Positions 24,876 through 34,860 of a stretch of DNA of 64,000 nt are shown here, in pieces; position 1 is the stretch's first letter; every line of letters starts with the position of its first letter. Under the pieces are notes generated by a model. It made no database searches. It saw only the letters and a program-made list of their open reading frames with translations, and was not told where the DNA came from. Both the position numbers and the translations under genes were made by a program. Origin of the DNA: Alphaproteobacteria bacterium (lineage in GTDB: Bacteria > Myxococcota_A > UBA796 > GCA-2862545); assembly GCA_020632875.1 (NCBI GenBank), contig JACKET010000005.1, forward strand, positions 124,001 to 188,000. Direction: 5' to 3'.

Positions 24876-25433
24876 ATGGAGTGGATCGTCCTTCTCGTGG
24901 TCGCAGCGCTCGCGGCGCTCGCAGCCGTCGGCGGATACGCGTACTGGGCCCGCCAGCAGGCCCAGTCGGCGGCACCGCCTCCACGGGCCTGGAAGGGCGA
25001 CACGGTCACGCCGGTCATCCTCGGTCCCCGCAACCGGGCCCCCGAGCGCGTCGCGCGCGGCTTCGTCGCGTCGCAGGGCGCGCTGCTCGCGATGAACATG
25101 GCGAACGCCGACGGCCAGATCACCGAGGTCGAGCGCGACGCCATCCGCAGCTTCATCCTCAAGCACGTCACCAACGCCAACGAGATGCTGGCCGAGAAGG
25201 CGCTGCAAGAGGCCGAAGAGGCCATCCTCAGCCAGGCCAAGGTCGATGCGGCGGTCGAGGCCGTCCGCGCGGTCGGCAGCGAAGAGCAGCGCCAGCTCCT
25301 CGTCGATCTGCTGGTCCACGTCGCCCAGGCCGACGGCCAGGTGAAGCCCGAAGAGGTCGCCTTCATGCAGCGCGTCGGCAACGAGCTCGGCCTGTCCGAA
25401 GCCGACGTGAAGGCGCGGATCGCGCTGACGTAG
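24876..25433 (+). CDS. TerB-like membrane-anchored protein
   Basis: A 185-residue protein with an N-terminal membrane helix (MEWIVLLVVAALAALAAVGG), a short linker and a TerB/DjlA-type helical domain from about residue 65 (LLAMNMANADGQITEVERDA) to the end (HVAQADGQVKPEEVAFM). TerB domains bind metal through acidic residues of the two ADGQ-type turns, both present here. They are found in tellurite/stress and phospho-signalling systems. It overlaps the kinase GTG by one base (TAGTG), so it probably works with that kinase. Confidence 0.8.
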   Translation: MEWIVLLVVAALAALAAVGGYAYWARQQAQSAAPPPRAWKGDTVTPVILGPRNRAPERVARGFVASQGALLAMNMANADGQITEVERDAIRSFILKHVTNANEMLAEKALQEAEEAILSQAKVDAAVEAVRAVGSEEQRQLLVDLLVHVAQADGQVKPEEVAFMQRVGNELGLSEADVKARIALT

Positions 25434-26806
25434 TGGTCGGCGAGACGCTGGGGGGCCGCTACCGTCTCGCCGCCGTGATCGGCGACGGGGGCACGGCCAC
25501 CATCTACGCCGCCGACGACCTCACGCTCGGCGTCCGCTGCGCGGTGAAGGTCCTGAAGACGGGCCCCGAGCTCGACGGCCACCTGCGCTCCCGCCTCGTC
25601 GCCGAGGCCGAGACGATGTCGCGGCTCTCCCACCCGAACATCCTCCGCGTGTTCGCCGCCGGGTCCGACGGGGCCGACTGGATCGCGATGGAGCTCGCCG
25701 AGGGCGGCAGTGTCGCGGACCGGGTGCGCGGCGACGGGCCGCTCTCGCCGCGGCGCGCGATCCAGGTCGTGCTGCAGGTGCTCGCTGCGCTCGATGCCGC
25801 GCACAGCGCCGGGGTCGTGCATCGCGACGTGAAGCCCGACAACCTGCTGCTGCAGCCCGACGGCAGCGTGAAGCTCGCCGACTTCGGCATCGCCCTCCTC
25901 GACGACAGCACGCGGCTCACGCGGGCCGGCTTCGCGATGGGGTCGCTGCCGTACATGGCGCCCGAGCAGCGGGTCGACGCCAGCGCGGTGGGCCCGTCCG
26001 CCGACGTGTACGCCGCCGGGGCGACGCTCTACAACCTCATCACCGGGGCCACGCCGGTCGACCTGTTCCTGGCGCCCCCCGCGTCGCCGCGGTTCGCCGC
26101 GATCCCCGAGGGGCTCGTCGAGCTCATCCGCAAGGCCACGCACGCCGACCCCGCCCGGCGGTTCGCGAACGCCAACGAGATGGCCGATGCGCTCCGGGCC
26201 TGCCTGCCCCACGCCGACGACGCGGTGGTTTCGACGAGCCGCGAGCCCACCGAAGAGTACGTCCCCACCGAGCTCCCCGAGACCTCGCGCATCCAGACCG
26301 ACGTGCCGCTCGACGAAGAGGCCCACCTCGAGCGCCTCGAGGGTCAGCTCCACAAGGACTGGGTCGAGCGCGACCGCGAGCGTCGCCGGCAGAGCTCCCA
26401 TTGCATCGCGCGTGGCTCGATCGCGGTGGTCATCACGCTGCTCGGCGTGATCGTGGCGCTCGGAGCGCGTCTCTCGATGGAGGAGTGGCTCGAGCGCGAA
26501 GAGGTGCGGCGCGCCGCGGTGCTCGTGCCGCTGGAGGGCACCTGGAAGGGCACTTTCGGCGTGTACCAGGCCACGCTGGAGCTCGAGGGCCCGAACGATC
26601 ACCTGCGCGGCCTGTTGATCGTGCAGCTCGGCGCGCACGAGATGCGCTCGGCGGTCACCGGGGCCGTGGTGGGCGATGCCCTGGTGCTCGGCGAGCCCGA
26701 CGAAGCGGGGCTCTACACCGCCCACCTCGCGCAGGAAGCGCGGCTGGACGGCACGTACGAAGGCCGCGGGCGGGAAGAGCCGTTCCATCTCGTCCGCGTC
26801 GAGTGA
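25433..26806 (+). CDS. transmembrane Ser/Thr protein kinase
   Basis: A 457-residue kinase. Kinase domain residues 8-265: glycine loop VIGDGGTATIYAA, VAIK-type AVKVLK, HRDVKPDN near 130 and DFGIALLD near 150, APEQ near 176; all catalytic residues are present. A membrane helix (IAVVITLLGVIVALGARL) lies near 324-346, followed by an outside domain of about 100 residues that is beta-rich (GTWKGTFGVYQATLELEG). The extracellular domain may sense a ligand. It is coupled to TerB upstream and followed 35 bases later by an FHA protein that could bind its phospho-threonines. Confidence 0.9.
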   Translation: MVGETLGGRYRLAAVIGDGGTATIYAADDLTLGVRCAVKVLKTGPELDGHLRSRLVAEAETMSRLSHPNILRVFAAGSDGADWIAMELAEGGSVADRVRGDGPLSPRRAIQVVLQVLAALDAAHSAGVVHRDVKPDNLLLQPDGSVKLADFGIALLDDSTRLTRAGFAMGSLPYMAPEQRVDASAVGPSADVYAAGATLYNLITGATPVDLFLAPPASPRFAAIPEGLVELIRKATHADPARRFANANEMADALRACLPHADDAVVSTSREPTEEYVPTELPETSRIQTDVPLDEEAHLERLEGQLHKDWVERDRERRRQSSHCIARGSIAVVITLLGVIVALGARLSMEEWLEREEVRRAAVLVPLEGTWKGTFGVYQATLELEGPNDHLRGLLIVQLGAHEMRSAVTGAVVGDALVLGEPDEAGLYTAHLAQEARLDGTYEGRGREEPFHLVRVE

Positions 26807-26841
26807 GCCCCCGCTGATCTAGACTCCCCGGAGGAGGGCGT

Positions 26842-27789
26842 TTGTTCGAGCTCGCATTGTCGGAGGGTGGCCAGGCGGTGCCCCTGGGCGACGCGCCGCT
26901 GCACGTCGGGCGGGGCCCGGCGAACCACCTCGTCCTCCAGGACGACACGGTGTCGTGGAACCACGCGCAGGTGTGGATGGAGGCGGGGCGCGCGTGGGTG
27001 CGCGATCTCGGCAGCCGCAACGGCACCTTCCGCAACGGCGAGCCGTGCGCTGCCGCGACGCCGCTCGAGCCCGGCGACCGCCTGCGCTTCGGGAAGCGGG
27101 TCGAGGTCGTGCTGCGCGCGCCGCTGGGCTTCGAGCCCGTCGTGTCGTTCAAGGTCCGGCAGCTGCAGGAGGTCGCGACCGGCCACGTGTTCATGCTCCG
27201 GTCGAACCGCTTCCACATCGGCTCGGGTGCCGACGCCCACCTCCGGATCCAGGGGGCTCCGGCCCGCGCCGCCACGCTGATGATCCACGACGACGAGATC
27301 TGGGTCGGCACCGACGACGAGGAGTTCCAGGTCGAGATCGGCGAGACGTTCGATGTCGCCGGGCGATCGATGCGCATCGTCGAAGCGCGGCTCGAGCACG
27401 TGCCGACCGTCGAGCACGGCGAGGTCGAGTACGGCTACACGTGCCGCTGCGTCGCGAACGGTCCGCTCGGCCCCGAGGCCTGGCTCGAGGCGCCGAGCCA
27501 GGGCCTGAAGCACCACGTCACCGGCAATGGGGCCATCCTGCTGCTGCTCCTCGCCCGCACCCTCGAGCGCGACCGCGCCGAGCGGCTCGACGACGACGAG
27601 CAGGGGTGGATGTCCGACGCCGACGTGCGCACGGGCATCTGGGGGCGCGGCGGCGGCACGAAGAGCGCGCTGAACGTGCTGGTGCACCGCCTCCGCAAGC
27701 AGCTCGAGACCGACGGCTTCGATCCCTGGTTCATCGAGAAGAAGCGCCGGGGGATCCGGGCGCGGCTCACGTCCGTCGACCTCCAGTGA
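26842..27789 (+). CDS. FHA-domain protein with C-terminal winged helix
   Basis: A 315-residue protein from a TTG start with GGAGGAGG just upstream. The N-terminal FHA domain (GRGPANHLVL, SWNHAQVWM, LGSRNGTFRNG; about residues 22-95) has the phospho-Thr-binding residues. A second, degenerate FHA-like beta segment lies near 120-190. The last 75 residues (TKSALNVLVHRLRKQLETDG) look like an OmpR/PhoB-type winged helix. The protein could convert kinase signals into transcription. It ends the operon 24876-27789; no sensory domain is present. Confidence 0.8.
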   Translation: MFELALSEGGQAVPLGDAPLHVGRGPANHLVLQDDTVSWNHAQVWMEAGRAWVRDLGSRNGTFRNGEPCAAATPLEPGDRLRFGKRVEVVLRAPLGFEPVVSFKVRQLQEVATGHVFMLRSNRFHIGSGADAHLRIQGAPARAATLMIHDDEIWVGTDDEEFQVEIGETFDVAGRSMRIVEARLEHVPTVEHGEVEYGYTCRCVANGPLGPEAWLEAPSQGLKHHVTGNGAILLLLLARTLERDRAERLDDDEQGWMSDADVRTGIWGRGGGTKSALNVLVHRLRKQLETDGFDPWFIEKKRRGIRARLTSVDLQ

Positions 27790-27853
27790 CAACCTCGTTG
27801 TGACGCTGGCCGGTCGAACAGCTAAGGTACGAACGGCGCGGATCGAGGACGAC

Positions 27854-29302
27854 ATGCGAGGCTTGCTGCTGGCTCTGGCGCTCACGGGGTGCAAGGGGCC
27901 CCCGACCGAGACCGGAGGCCCCGATGCGCAGTGGGGTCCACCGAAGCCCTGGCACGTCACCGGCGAGGCCGGTTCGATCGTCGTGACGCGGCTCGACTTC
28001 CCCGACAATCCGCGCGTCGACGTGTACGGGCTGTTCGGCACCGACATGCAGGGCTTCCAGACCGCCGCGGCGTGCGCCCAGCTCGGCATGCCCTGCGTCA
28101 CCACGCTGCCCGACCCGGGCGACTGGCTGCGCGTCGACAACACGTCGTTCCGCCCCCGCCAGACCGACTACCGCTGGGTCGGCGACGTGATGACGGTCGG
28201 CCCGATCCAGGCCCAGTTCGAGTACGACCCCGAGCGCGGCATCGCGTCGTACCACGCGACCGATCAAGCCCGTCCCGAGCTGCCGCAGGCCGTGCGGTTC
28301 GGCGGCGAGTGGGCCAACTTCGACCGGCCGGCCGTCGAGTTCGCGTCGAATTTCACGGTCACGGGCCCCATCCTCGAGGTCGGCGAGCGGCTCGACCTGT
28401 CGGGCGGCGAGATCGAGTTCACCTGGGAATCCGACGGGCTCAACGAGGTGTGGCTGTGGATCCAGGGCCCGCAGAGCCGCCGGATCTACCTGCTCGAAGA
28501 CTCGGGCTCGTTCACGCTCGACACGGGCACGCTCTCGCTCGGGCGCACCGAGGTCGTCGAGATCGGCCTCGCAGCCGCGACCCACAACAGCTACGACGTG
28601 GCCGGCAACGCGCTCGACGTGCTGTCGCTCGCGGGTGGCGGCTGGAAGGGCAGCCGGTGCGGCGACTTCCTCGACGTGCCGCTCGAGGGCAACACGCTGC
28701 CGGAGGGCGACCCGCCTGCGCCGATCTTCATGGGCTGGTCGTTCAGCGGCATCATCGACGACGGCATCCACGACTACTTCGACCCCGACACGGGCGAGCC
28801 CTCGTCCGCGCGGCTGACGTTCACGTTCTTCGACTTCGACTTCAACGAGCTGTGCCAGGTCGACTACGACGCGAGCGCCGCGGCCCGCCGCGACCCGCTG
28901 ATCACCGACACGGGCGCCCGCCTGGCGCAGACGTACGAGGTCGCGCTGTTCAACGGCGTCAGCACCTGCCCGCAGGTGAACGAGCTGATCTACGGCACCA
29001 CCGACCTGCGCACCTACATCGAGCAGTTCGACTGGGGCTTCGCCTTCGGCGAGATGATCGAGCTCGAAGAGCCGCTCTCCGACGCCTTCGGCACCGCGTG
29101 GGCCAACCAGAGCCAGTACATCTACTCGGTCTACTGGACCCAGGATGGCCTGTTCGGCGACGAGCAGGGCTACGGCTACGCCTACACGATGAACGAGTGC
29201 TACCAGGGCTCCGGCTCGCCGCTCGAGACCCCTGACTGGAGCGAGCCGCTCCCGCCCGGCTACTACTTCACGTTCCCGTACTTCGTGGAGCCCGTTCCGT
29301 AG
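27854..29302 (+). CDS. large secreted lipoprotein of unknown function
   Basis: A 482-residue lipoprotein; the start at 27854 follows GAGG and reads MRGLLLALALTGCKG with a lipobox Cys at 13. The rest is mostly beta-strand with acidic and aromatic surface, for example GEIEFTWESDGLNEVWLW and TFTFFDFDFNELC. No family was recognised. It lies between the FHA operon and the convergent giant pseudokinase gene (26 bases between stops). The position suggests no shared operon with either. Confidence 0.6.
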   Translation: MRGLLLALALTGCKGPPTETGGPDAQWGPPKPWHVTGEAGSIVVTRLDFPDNPRVDVYGLFGTDMQGFQTAAACAQLGMPCVTTLPDPGDWLRVDNTSFRPRQTDYRWVGDVMTVGPIQAQFEYDPERGIASYHATDQARPELPQAVRFGGEWANFDRPAVEFASNFTVTGPILEVGERLDLSGGEIEFTWESDGLNEVWLWIQGPQSRRIYLLEDSGSFTLDTGTLSLGRTEVVEIGLAAATHNSYDVAGNALDVLSLAGGGWKGSRCGDFLDVPLEGNTLPEGDPPAPIFMGWSFSGIIDDGIHDYFDPDTGEPSSARLTFTFFDFDFNELCQVDYDASAAARRDPLITDTGARLAQTYEVALFNGVSTCPQVNELIYGTTDLRTYIEQFDWGFAFGEMIELEEPLSDAFGTAWANQSQYIYSVYWTQDGLFGDEQGYGYAYTMNECYQGSGSPLETPDWSEPLPPGYYFTFPYFVEPVP

Positions 29303-29328
29303 GAGGGCGTCCGGAGGCCGGGAGAAGG

Positions 29329-32300
29329 CTAGTTCTCTTCGCGGCGCTTGCGGCGGAGGCGGCGGAGCAGGGCGTCGGCGCCCTCGCTGCCGATCTGGGA
29401 CTCGGTGGATTCGCTGGCGGGCGTGATGAGGCCCATGTTCGTGGGCGCGTCGCGCGACGGGGCGGGCTCGCGCTCGGCGGGACGGCGCGTGCGGCGGCGC
29501 TCTTCGCGTCGCTGGCGGGACTGCTCGCGCTCTTCGCGGCTGCGGGGCGCAGAGTCGGAGTCCTGCTCGAACGGTTCGGACACCGGGCCGGACCGATCGG
29601 ACTCGGGCCGCATCCGGCTGCTCTCGTCGGGGTCGGGCCGGCGGCGCTTGCGGCGGGGGCTCGGCATGGCCCCGGTGTCGGGGCGCACGGGGGCGGGGCG
29701 CTCGAGCCGCGGCTGGTCGTCGCGATCGCGTCGCCGTGCGCGCAGCCGCTCGCGGAGGCTCGACAGGTTGGGCGGTGCGCGCGTCTCGCGCTCCTGGAAC
29801 TGCGCCTTGAGCTCCTCGCGCTTCATGATCTTCGACTCGTTGCGGCGCTGGCGGAGCTTCGCGCGCAGCGCTTCGTCTTTCTGGCGCTTCGCGTCTTCGC
29901 GGGACTTCCGCTTCACGTTGTCGATGATCTCGCGGCACGCCGTGGCCTGGCGGTTGAGCTCCTCGAGCTGGCTCTCGGCCTCGGCACGCTTGGCCTCGAC
30001 CTCGGCAACGGCCGCGCGGACCGCTTCGAGCGTGGACATCTCCATGCTCGCCTCGGTGCGCTCGAACGCCGTGGCAGCCGCCGCGGCGATGGCCTTCGCG
30101 GTGCGCTTGGCCTCGCGGAACGTGCGCGCGGCCTCGTCGTCGACGACCCCCGACTCCGACAGGAACCTCTCGAGCTCCTCCGCGATGGCCGTGGCGTCGC
30201 CGGCATGCATCTCGGCGGTGGCTGCGGCCTCGGCGGCCTGGATGCGGAGCCCCTGGGCTTCGGCCTCGAGCGCGCCGGCCCGATCGACCGCGGAGCGCAG
30301 CTCCTCGAGGGCCTCTCTCACGCGGTCGGCGGCGCGCTCGGCCCGCTCGGCGGCGGCGCGCACCTTCTCGCCGATCGCCTTGGCCGTCATCGCGTTGGGC
30401 GCGCGGCGGGCCGGCTGGGCGGCGTTCTCGGCCTGGTCGGCGAGGCGGCGGACCTCTTCGGCACCGTCTTCGATGGCCTTCAGCGCGGCCGCGACCTCTT
30501 CGGTCACGATGCCCTTCGCGGACTGGCGCCCGATCTCGACCCAGCCCGTGGCCTTCTCGGCGACCGCGCGGGCCTCCTGGGCGGGTCGCTCGGCCTCGGA
30601 CCGGGCGTCGGCGAGGCGCTGGGCCGCGCGCTCCTCTTCTTGGGACAGGAGCTGCTGGGCCTTCGCGATGAGGTCGCGGACCACGTCGGCCGCCTCGTCG
30701 GCCCGCTGGAGCGCTGCGCGGCACGTGTCGAGCAGGTTCTGGGCGACGTCGAGGCTGTCGGCCTGCAGCGCCATCGGCGCCGCCGCGCGGACCTTCGCCG
30801 CGGAGCGCTTCACGGCCTGGACCGCGGCGTCGGCCTCGTCGTTGCACGCCAGCGTGTCGGGGTCGCGGCTGCCGGACGTGACCTCGCGGACCCGGTCGGC
30901 ATCCTCTTCGGCCTGCTCGATGTTCTCCTCGACCATCGTGGAGATGGACTGGATCTCGGCCTTCACGGCCTTCAGCGCTTCGGCCTCCTGCTCGGCGCGG
31001 CGGGCGATGTCGACGGCCTCGCGCAGGATGGTGCCGGCCTCGGCGACCGCGTTCAGCGCGTCGGACGCGAGCCCGTTCGCCCGCTGCTCCCACTCGGACG
31101 CGGTGACGGCGACCTTCGCGCGCTGGCACTCGCGGGCGGCCTTGAGCGCGTTGGTCGCGGCGGTGCGCCCGACGCGGATCCACTCGTTGGCGCGCTCGTG
31201 CAGGCGCTTGACCTCGGGGTCGTCGTACCCGGCGAGCTGCTCGTGGGCCTCGCGGAGCAGCGCGATGCCCTTCTCCGTCGCGATCTTCGCGGTGTTCACG
31301 TGGTTCAGCGCGGTGGCGCGGGCATGGTCGAGCTGCCGCTTCTCGGAGTCCTCGCGCTCGACGGCCTCGCGCTCCGCTGCGCTCACCCCGCCGGACTGGG
31401 CCTCGGCGGCCATCTCCATGTACCGGGTGACCTCGTTCACCGCGGCTTCGGCATCGATCTGGAGCGACCGCGCCTCGGATGCCGTGGCGGCATCCCGCAC
31501 CGCGAGCATGGCCCGCCGGACGCGCGCCTCGGCCGCCGCCGTGCCCTCGACCGCCTGCGCCATGCGATCGGTCGCCTCGCGCACCTCGTCGCCGGTCGAG
31601 AGGTGGGTGGCGACCGCGATGCGCAGGGCCTGGGCGCGCTCGGCGATGGCGTCGCGCACCTTCTCGATGGTGCGCAGCGCGTCGGTCACGCCGTCGACGG
31701 CGCCCTCGCGGGTCTCGATCTCCTGCCTTGCGGTTCGCACGGCGGCGTCGAGGGTCGCGGCGATGCCCTCGCCCTCGGTGCGCAGCTCGACCAGGCGCTT
31801 CGACGCGGCCTCCGCGACGGGGACCATCTCCCACGCGTCGTCCGCGTTCTCGACCTGCTGGCCGCGCTCCGCGGCGTAGCGGACCTCCTGGAGGTCCTCG
31901 TCGACCCGCGATGCGAGCCCGTCGAGCTGCTCCATGGCCATCGACACGGCCAGGTCGTCCCAGTCGAGCGCGGCTTCGCGCCCGGTGGTGCGGAGCTCCT
32001 CGAGAGTCTTCACGGCCTCCTTCGCGTCGGACACGGCCTTCTGGATGCGGGCGCGGGCCTCTTCGAGGCGCGTGATCTCCTTCGTGGCCTGGGACCGCGC
32101 CTTCTCGAGCAGCTCCATCGCTTCGGGGAGGTCTTCGGTGATGCGCTGCTCGAAGCTCTCGGCCGTGGACGCGTGCGAGCGGGCCTCGTCGGGGTCGCTC
32201 TGCGCGGCGGCGGCCTCGGCGGCGGTCTCGGCCTCGCCGGCCTGGTACTCGGCGATGTCGATGATCTCGTAGGCGCGTGCGCGGAGCTGGTCGGCCCCGT

Positions 32301-34860
32301 CGATCGGCGCGGCGGACAGGACCTCGACGGTGTCTTCGTAGCTCGCCCACGCCGCGCGGACGGCGATCATGCAGCGCTCGGCGTGGCCCCGCGCCTTCTC
32401 GACGGCGCGGTCGAGCTCGGCGCGCTCGGCGCGGCGGCGGGCGATCTCCTCGAGCTCGCGCGAAGCCGCGGCGCGCGCCTCGCGGAAGCGGGTGGCCGCC
32501 CGATCCGCCAGCTCGGCGACGACCTGCTCGCTCTCGCGCAGCGCTTCGACGCCCTCTTCGAGGCCCTCCAGCGAGGTCGCCGATTCGATGCTGGCGACGG
32601 CCTCCTGCATCTCGCGGTGTTGCTTCTCGAGCTCGCGGGCCGCGCGCTGGGCGACCTGCAGCGCGTCGCGCGCCGTGCGCGCGGTGACCTCTTCGGTGTC
32701 GGCCTGCAGGGCCTCCCAGCGGGTGCGGACGTCGTTCACGCGGTCGGTGGCCCGCGACAGGCTCGCCCGCGCCTCGGACTTCCACTTGGCGAGCTCGGCT
32801 TCGGCCGCAGCGGCCTCCCCCGCGAGAGCGACCAGGCGGTCGGACAGCTCGCCGCAGTCGGCGCTGTGCTTCTCGGCCAGCTCGGTGGCGGTCTCGACCT
32901 CGGCGAGGACCCGGCGGAGCTGGGCCGCCGCGTTGGGATCCTCGCGTGCGGCCTCGAGTGCGGGCCCCGCGACGCTCTCGGCCCGGGATGCGCCCGTGTC
33001 TGCGGACCTCGCGTGACCCTCCATCTGGCGGAGGAGCGCGCTGGCGTCGGGAATCGTCGCGTGGGTGGCCGCGTGCTGGGCGCGCTCCATCGACTGGCTC
33101 GCCGACAGCGCGGCGCTGCGGGCGCGCGCGACGAGGGTGCGCATGCGGGAGGCGAGCACGTCGCGGGCGTCGCTCTCGGCCTCGTTCAGGTTGCGCTGGA
33201 CCGTGCGGATGGACTCGAGCGCGGCCTTGGCCTCGTCTGCCGCGGCACGCGCGCGTGCGGCCTCGCGCTCGGCCTCGGGCGCGTGGGACTTCAGCTCGAC
33301 GGCCTGTGACGCCTGCTTCGCGCGGACGGCGGCGCTGGTCGCGGCGGAGGCTGCGGTGCGGGCGCTTCGCAGCAGGTCGCGCGCCATCTCGACCGTGTAG
33401 CGCGTGGCCTCGAGCTCTTTCGCGATGGTCATGGCGTCGCGAGCGGCGTCGCGCGCGCGCTCGGCGGCCTCTCGGGACTGGCGCCGCGCCCGATCGAGGG
33501 TCTGCTGCTGCTCGCGGACCTGATCGACCTCGGCCTGCACGCGGTAGAGGATCTCGAGGGCCTGGTGGGTGGCGGAGTAGCAGAGCTTCTCGGCGCTGCG
33601 CACCATGTCGAGCGTCACGAGCGCGTCGGCCAGCGTGTCGTCGAGCTCGACGAGCTTCGCCGTGTTCGCCGTGCTGGAGGCGGCCTTCTCGGCCTTGTTC
33701 ACGGCCTCCTTCAGCTTGCGGACGACCGGGCCCACGCCTTCGATGTTGTTCGCGCGCTGAACCGCGATGACCTCCATCGCGGCGGCCTGCTCGGCGAGCT
33801 GCTGGGCGCGCTCGACGACGGCCCTGGCGTGGGCGCGCACCTGGTCGAGCGACGCGCCTTCGGGCAGCGGCGGCACCTCTTCGACCAGCTCGAAGTCCGA
33901 CTCGATGCCGGACTCGGTGATGAAGTCCTCGTCCTCCACCTCTTCGGGATGGACGGAGGGCGCGTCGGGCGGGGGCCGGTCGGCCTGCGGACGGTCGCGC
34001 GGCGGGCCCTGAGAGGGCAGGGGAGCCACGTCGGTCGGGAGATCGTCGGGCTCGTCGTCGCGCACGTCGATCGCGATTCCGACGAGCTCGCCGAGGCCGC
34101 GGCCCTCGACGGAGCGCGCGAGCCCGCGGGCCTGGGCGATGAACTCGGACACGTCGCGGAAGCGGTGGCTCGGCTGGCGCTCGGTCGCGACGCACAGCAG
34201 GTCGAGGGCCTCTTCGCCCAGCTCGGAGCCCAGGGCCTCGATGAGCTCGGGCGCATCGCCGTTGATCACGCGCTCGGCGACCTTCTCGGGCGGCCCGTCG
34301 AACACCGGACGCCCCAGCATCAGCTCGGCGCCGATGATGGCGAGCGTGTAGAGGTCGCTGCGGATGTCTTCTTCCTGGTCGTCGAGCCGCTCGGGCGGCG
34401 CGTACCGCAGCGTGTCGATGGAGACGCCGGACCGCTCGCCGTCGAGGTACGCGAACAGGTCGGCATCCGGGATTCCGTAGCCGAGCAGCACGATCTCGCC
34501 GTTCGCGCGCAGCAGGATGCGCCACGGATTCAGGCAGCCGTGCGAGCCGAGCCCCGCTTCGCGTGCCGCGCCGCTGACCTCGTCGAGGGCCTGCGCGACG
34601 TGCACCATCAGCTCGACCGCGGCTTTCACCCCCATGGCACCCTGGGCGTGGTGGTGGGCCATCACCTCGGCGAGGCTGATCTCGGCGTCGGTGGCGTACG
34701 AGAACACGCCGCTGTCGCGATCGCGATCGGCCAGGGCTGCGACTCCGAGGGCACGCGGGGCGCGGAGGAAGGCCTCGATCGCATCCAGCCCGCGGGTGAG
34801 GCTGGTGTGCGCGCGCAGCTGTTCGTCGAACACCAGCTGAATGCCGCTCCCACCCGGCAT
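29329..34860 (-). CDS. giant pseudokinase / coiled-coil protein (1843 residues)
   Basis: Start at the ATG at 34860; upstream codons have no better ribosome site. Residues about 50-250 match a kinase C-lobe, but the catalytic sites are lost. Where HRD..N is expected the protein has HGCLNPWRILL (107-117), where DFG is expected it has GYG (127-129), and APPER (154-158) keeps the APE motif. No glycine loop is seen. After a Pro-rich linker (about 275-335) comes a helical, Ala/Glu/Arg-rich coiled-coil region of some 1300 residues, then a basic, Pro/Arg-rich disordered tail of about 180. The protein is likely a filamentous scaffold. Divergent from the active kinase at 34990, with a shared 129-base region. 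Confidence 0.75.
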   Translation of the reverse strand: MPGGSGIQLVFDEQLRAHTSLTRGLDAIEAFLRAPRALGVAALADRDRDSGVFSYATDAEISLAEVMAHHHAQGAMGVKAAVELMVHVAQALDEVSGAAREAGLGSHGCLNPWRILLRANGEIVLLGYGIPDADLFAYLDGERSGVSIDTLRYAPPERLDDQEEDIRSDLYTLAIIGAELMLGRPVFDGPPEKVAERVINGDAPELIEALGSELGEEALDLLCVATERQPSHRFRDVSEFIAQARGLARSVEGRGLGELVGIAIDVRDDEPDDLPTDVAPLPSQGPPRDRPQADRPPPDAPSVHPEEVEDEDFITESGIESDFELVEEVPPLPEGASLDQVRAHARAVVERAQQLAEQAAAMEVIAVQRANNIEGVGPVVRKLKEAVNKAEKAASSTANTAKLVELDDTLADALVTLDMVRSAEKLCYSATHQALEILYRVQAEVDQVREQQQTLDRARRQSREAAERARDAARDAMTIAKELEATRYTVEMARDLLRSARTAASAATSAAVRAKQASQAVELKSHAPEAEREAARARAAADEAKAALESIRTVQRNLNEAESDARDVLASRMRTLVARARSAALSASQSMERAQHAATHATIPDASALLRQMEGHARSADTGASRAESVAGPALEAAREDPNAAAQLRRVLAEVETATELAEKHSADCGELSDRLVALAGEAAAAEAELAKWKSEARASLSRATDRVNDVRTRWEALQADTEEVTARTARDALQVAQRAARELEKQHREMQEAVASIESATSLEGLEEGVEALRESEQVVAELADRAATRFREARAAASRELEEIARRRAERAELDRAVEKARGHAERCMIAVRAAWASYEDTVEVLSAAPIDGADQLRARAYEIIDIAEYQAGEAETAAEAAAAQSDPDEARSHASTAESFEQRITEDLPEAMELLEKARSQATKEITRLEEARARIQKAVSDAKEAVKTLEELRTTGREAALDWDDLAVSMAMEQLDGLASRVDEDLQEVRYAAERGQQVENADDAWEMVPVAEAASKRLVELRTEGEGIAATLDAAVRTARQEIETREGAVDGVTDALRTIEKVRDAIAERAQALRIAVATHLSTGDEVREATDRMAQAVEGTAAAEARVRRAMLAVRDAATASEARSLQIDAEAAVNEVTRYMEMAAEAQSGGVSAAEREAVEREDSEKRQLDHARATALNHVNTAKIATEKGIALLREAHEQLAGYDDPEVKRLHERANEWIRVGRTAATNALKAARECQRAKVAVTASEWEQRANGLASDALNAVAEAGTILREAVDIARRAEQEAEALKAVKAEIQSISTMVEENIEQAEEDADRVREVTSGSRDPDTLACNDEADAAVQAVKRSAAKVRAAAPMALQADSLDVAQNLLDTCRAALQRADEAADVVRDLIAKAQQLLSQEEERAAQRLADARSEAERPAQEARAVAEKATGWVEIGRQSAKGIVTEEVAAALKAIEDGAEEVRRLADQAENAAQPARRAPNAMTAKAIGEKVRAAAERAERAADRVREALEELRSAVDRAGALEAEAQGLRIQAAEAAATAEMHAGDATAIAEELERFLSESGVVDDEAARTFREAKRTAKAIAAAAATAFERTEASMEMSTLEAVRAAVAEVEAKRAEAESQLEELNRQATACREIIDNVKRKSREDAKRQKDEALRAKLRQRRNESKIMKREELKAQFQERETRAPPNLSSLRERLRARRRDRDDQPRLERPAPVRPDTGAMPSPRRKRRRPDPDESSRMRPESDRSGPVSEPFEQDSDSAPRSREEREQSRQRREERRRTRRPAEREPAPSRDAPTNMGLITPASESTESQIGSEGADALLRRLRRKRREEN

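Noticed and set aside
24876..25433. Tellurite resistance gene
   Set aside because: Only the TerB domain is recognisable; no other ter genes are present, and the operon partners are a kinase and an FHA protein.
30205..33309. 1034-residue and 843-residue plus-strand open frames opposite the giant coiled-coil gene
   Set aside because: GC-rich third positions keep antisense frames open; the sequences are low-complexity Gly/Leu/Arg or Ser/Ala/Arg without domains. The minus-strand frame has a kinase-like domain and heptad-like pattern.
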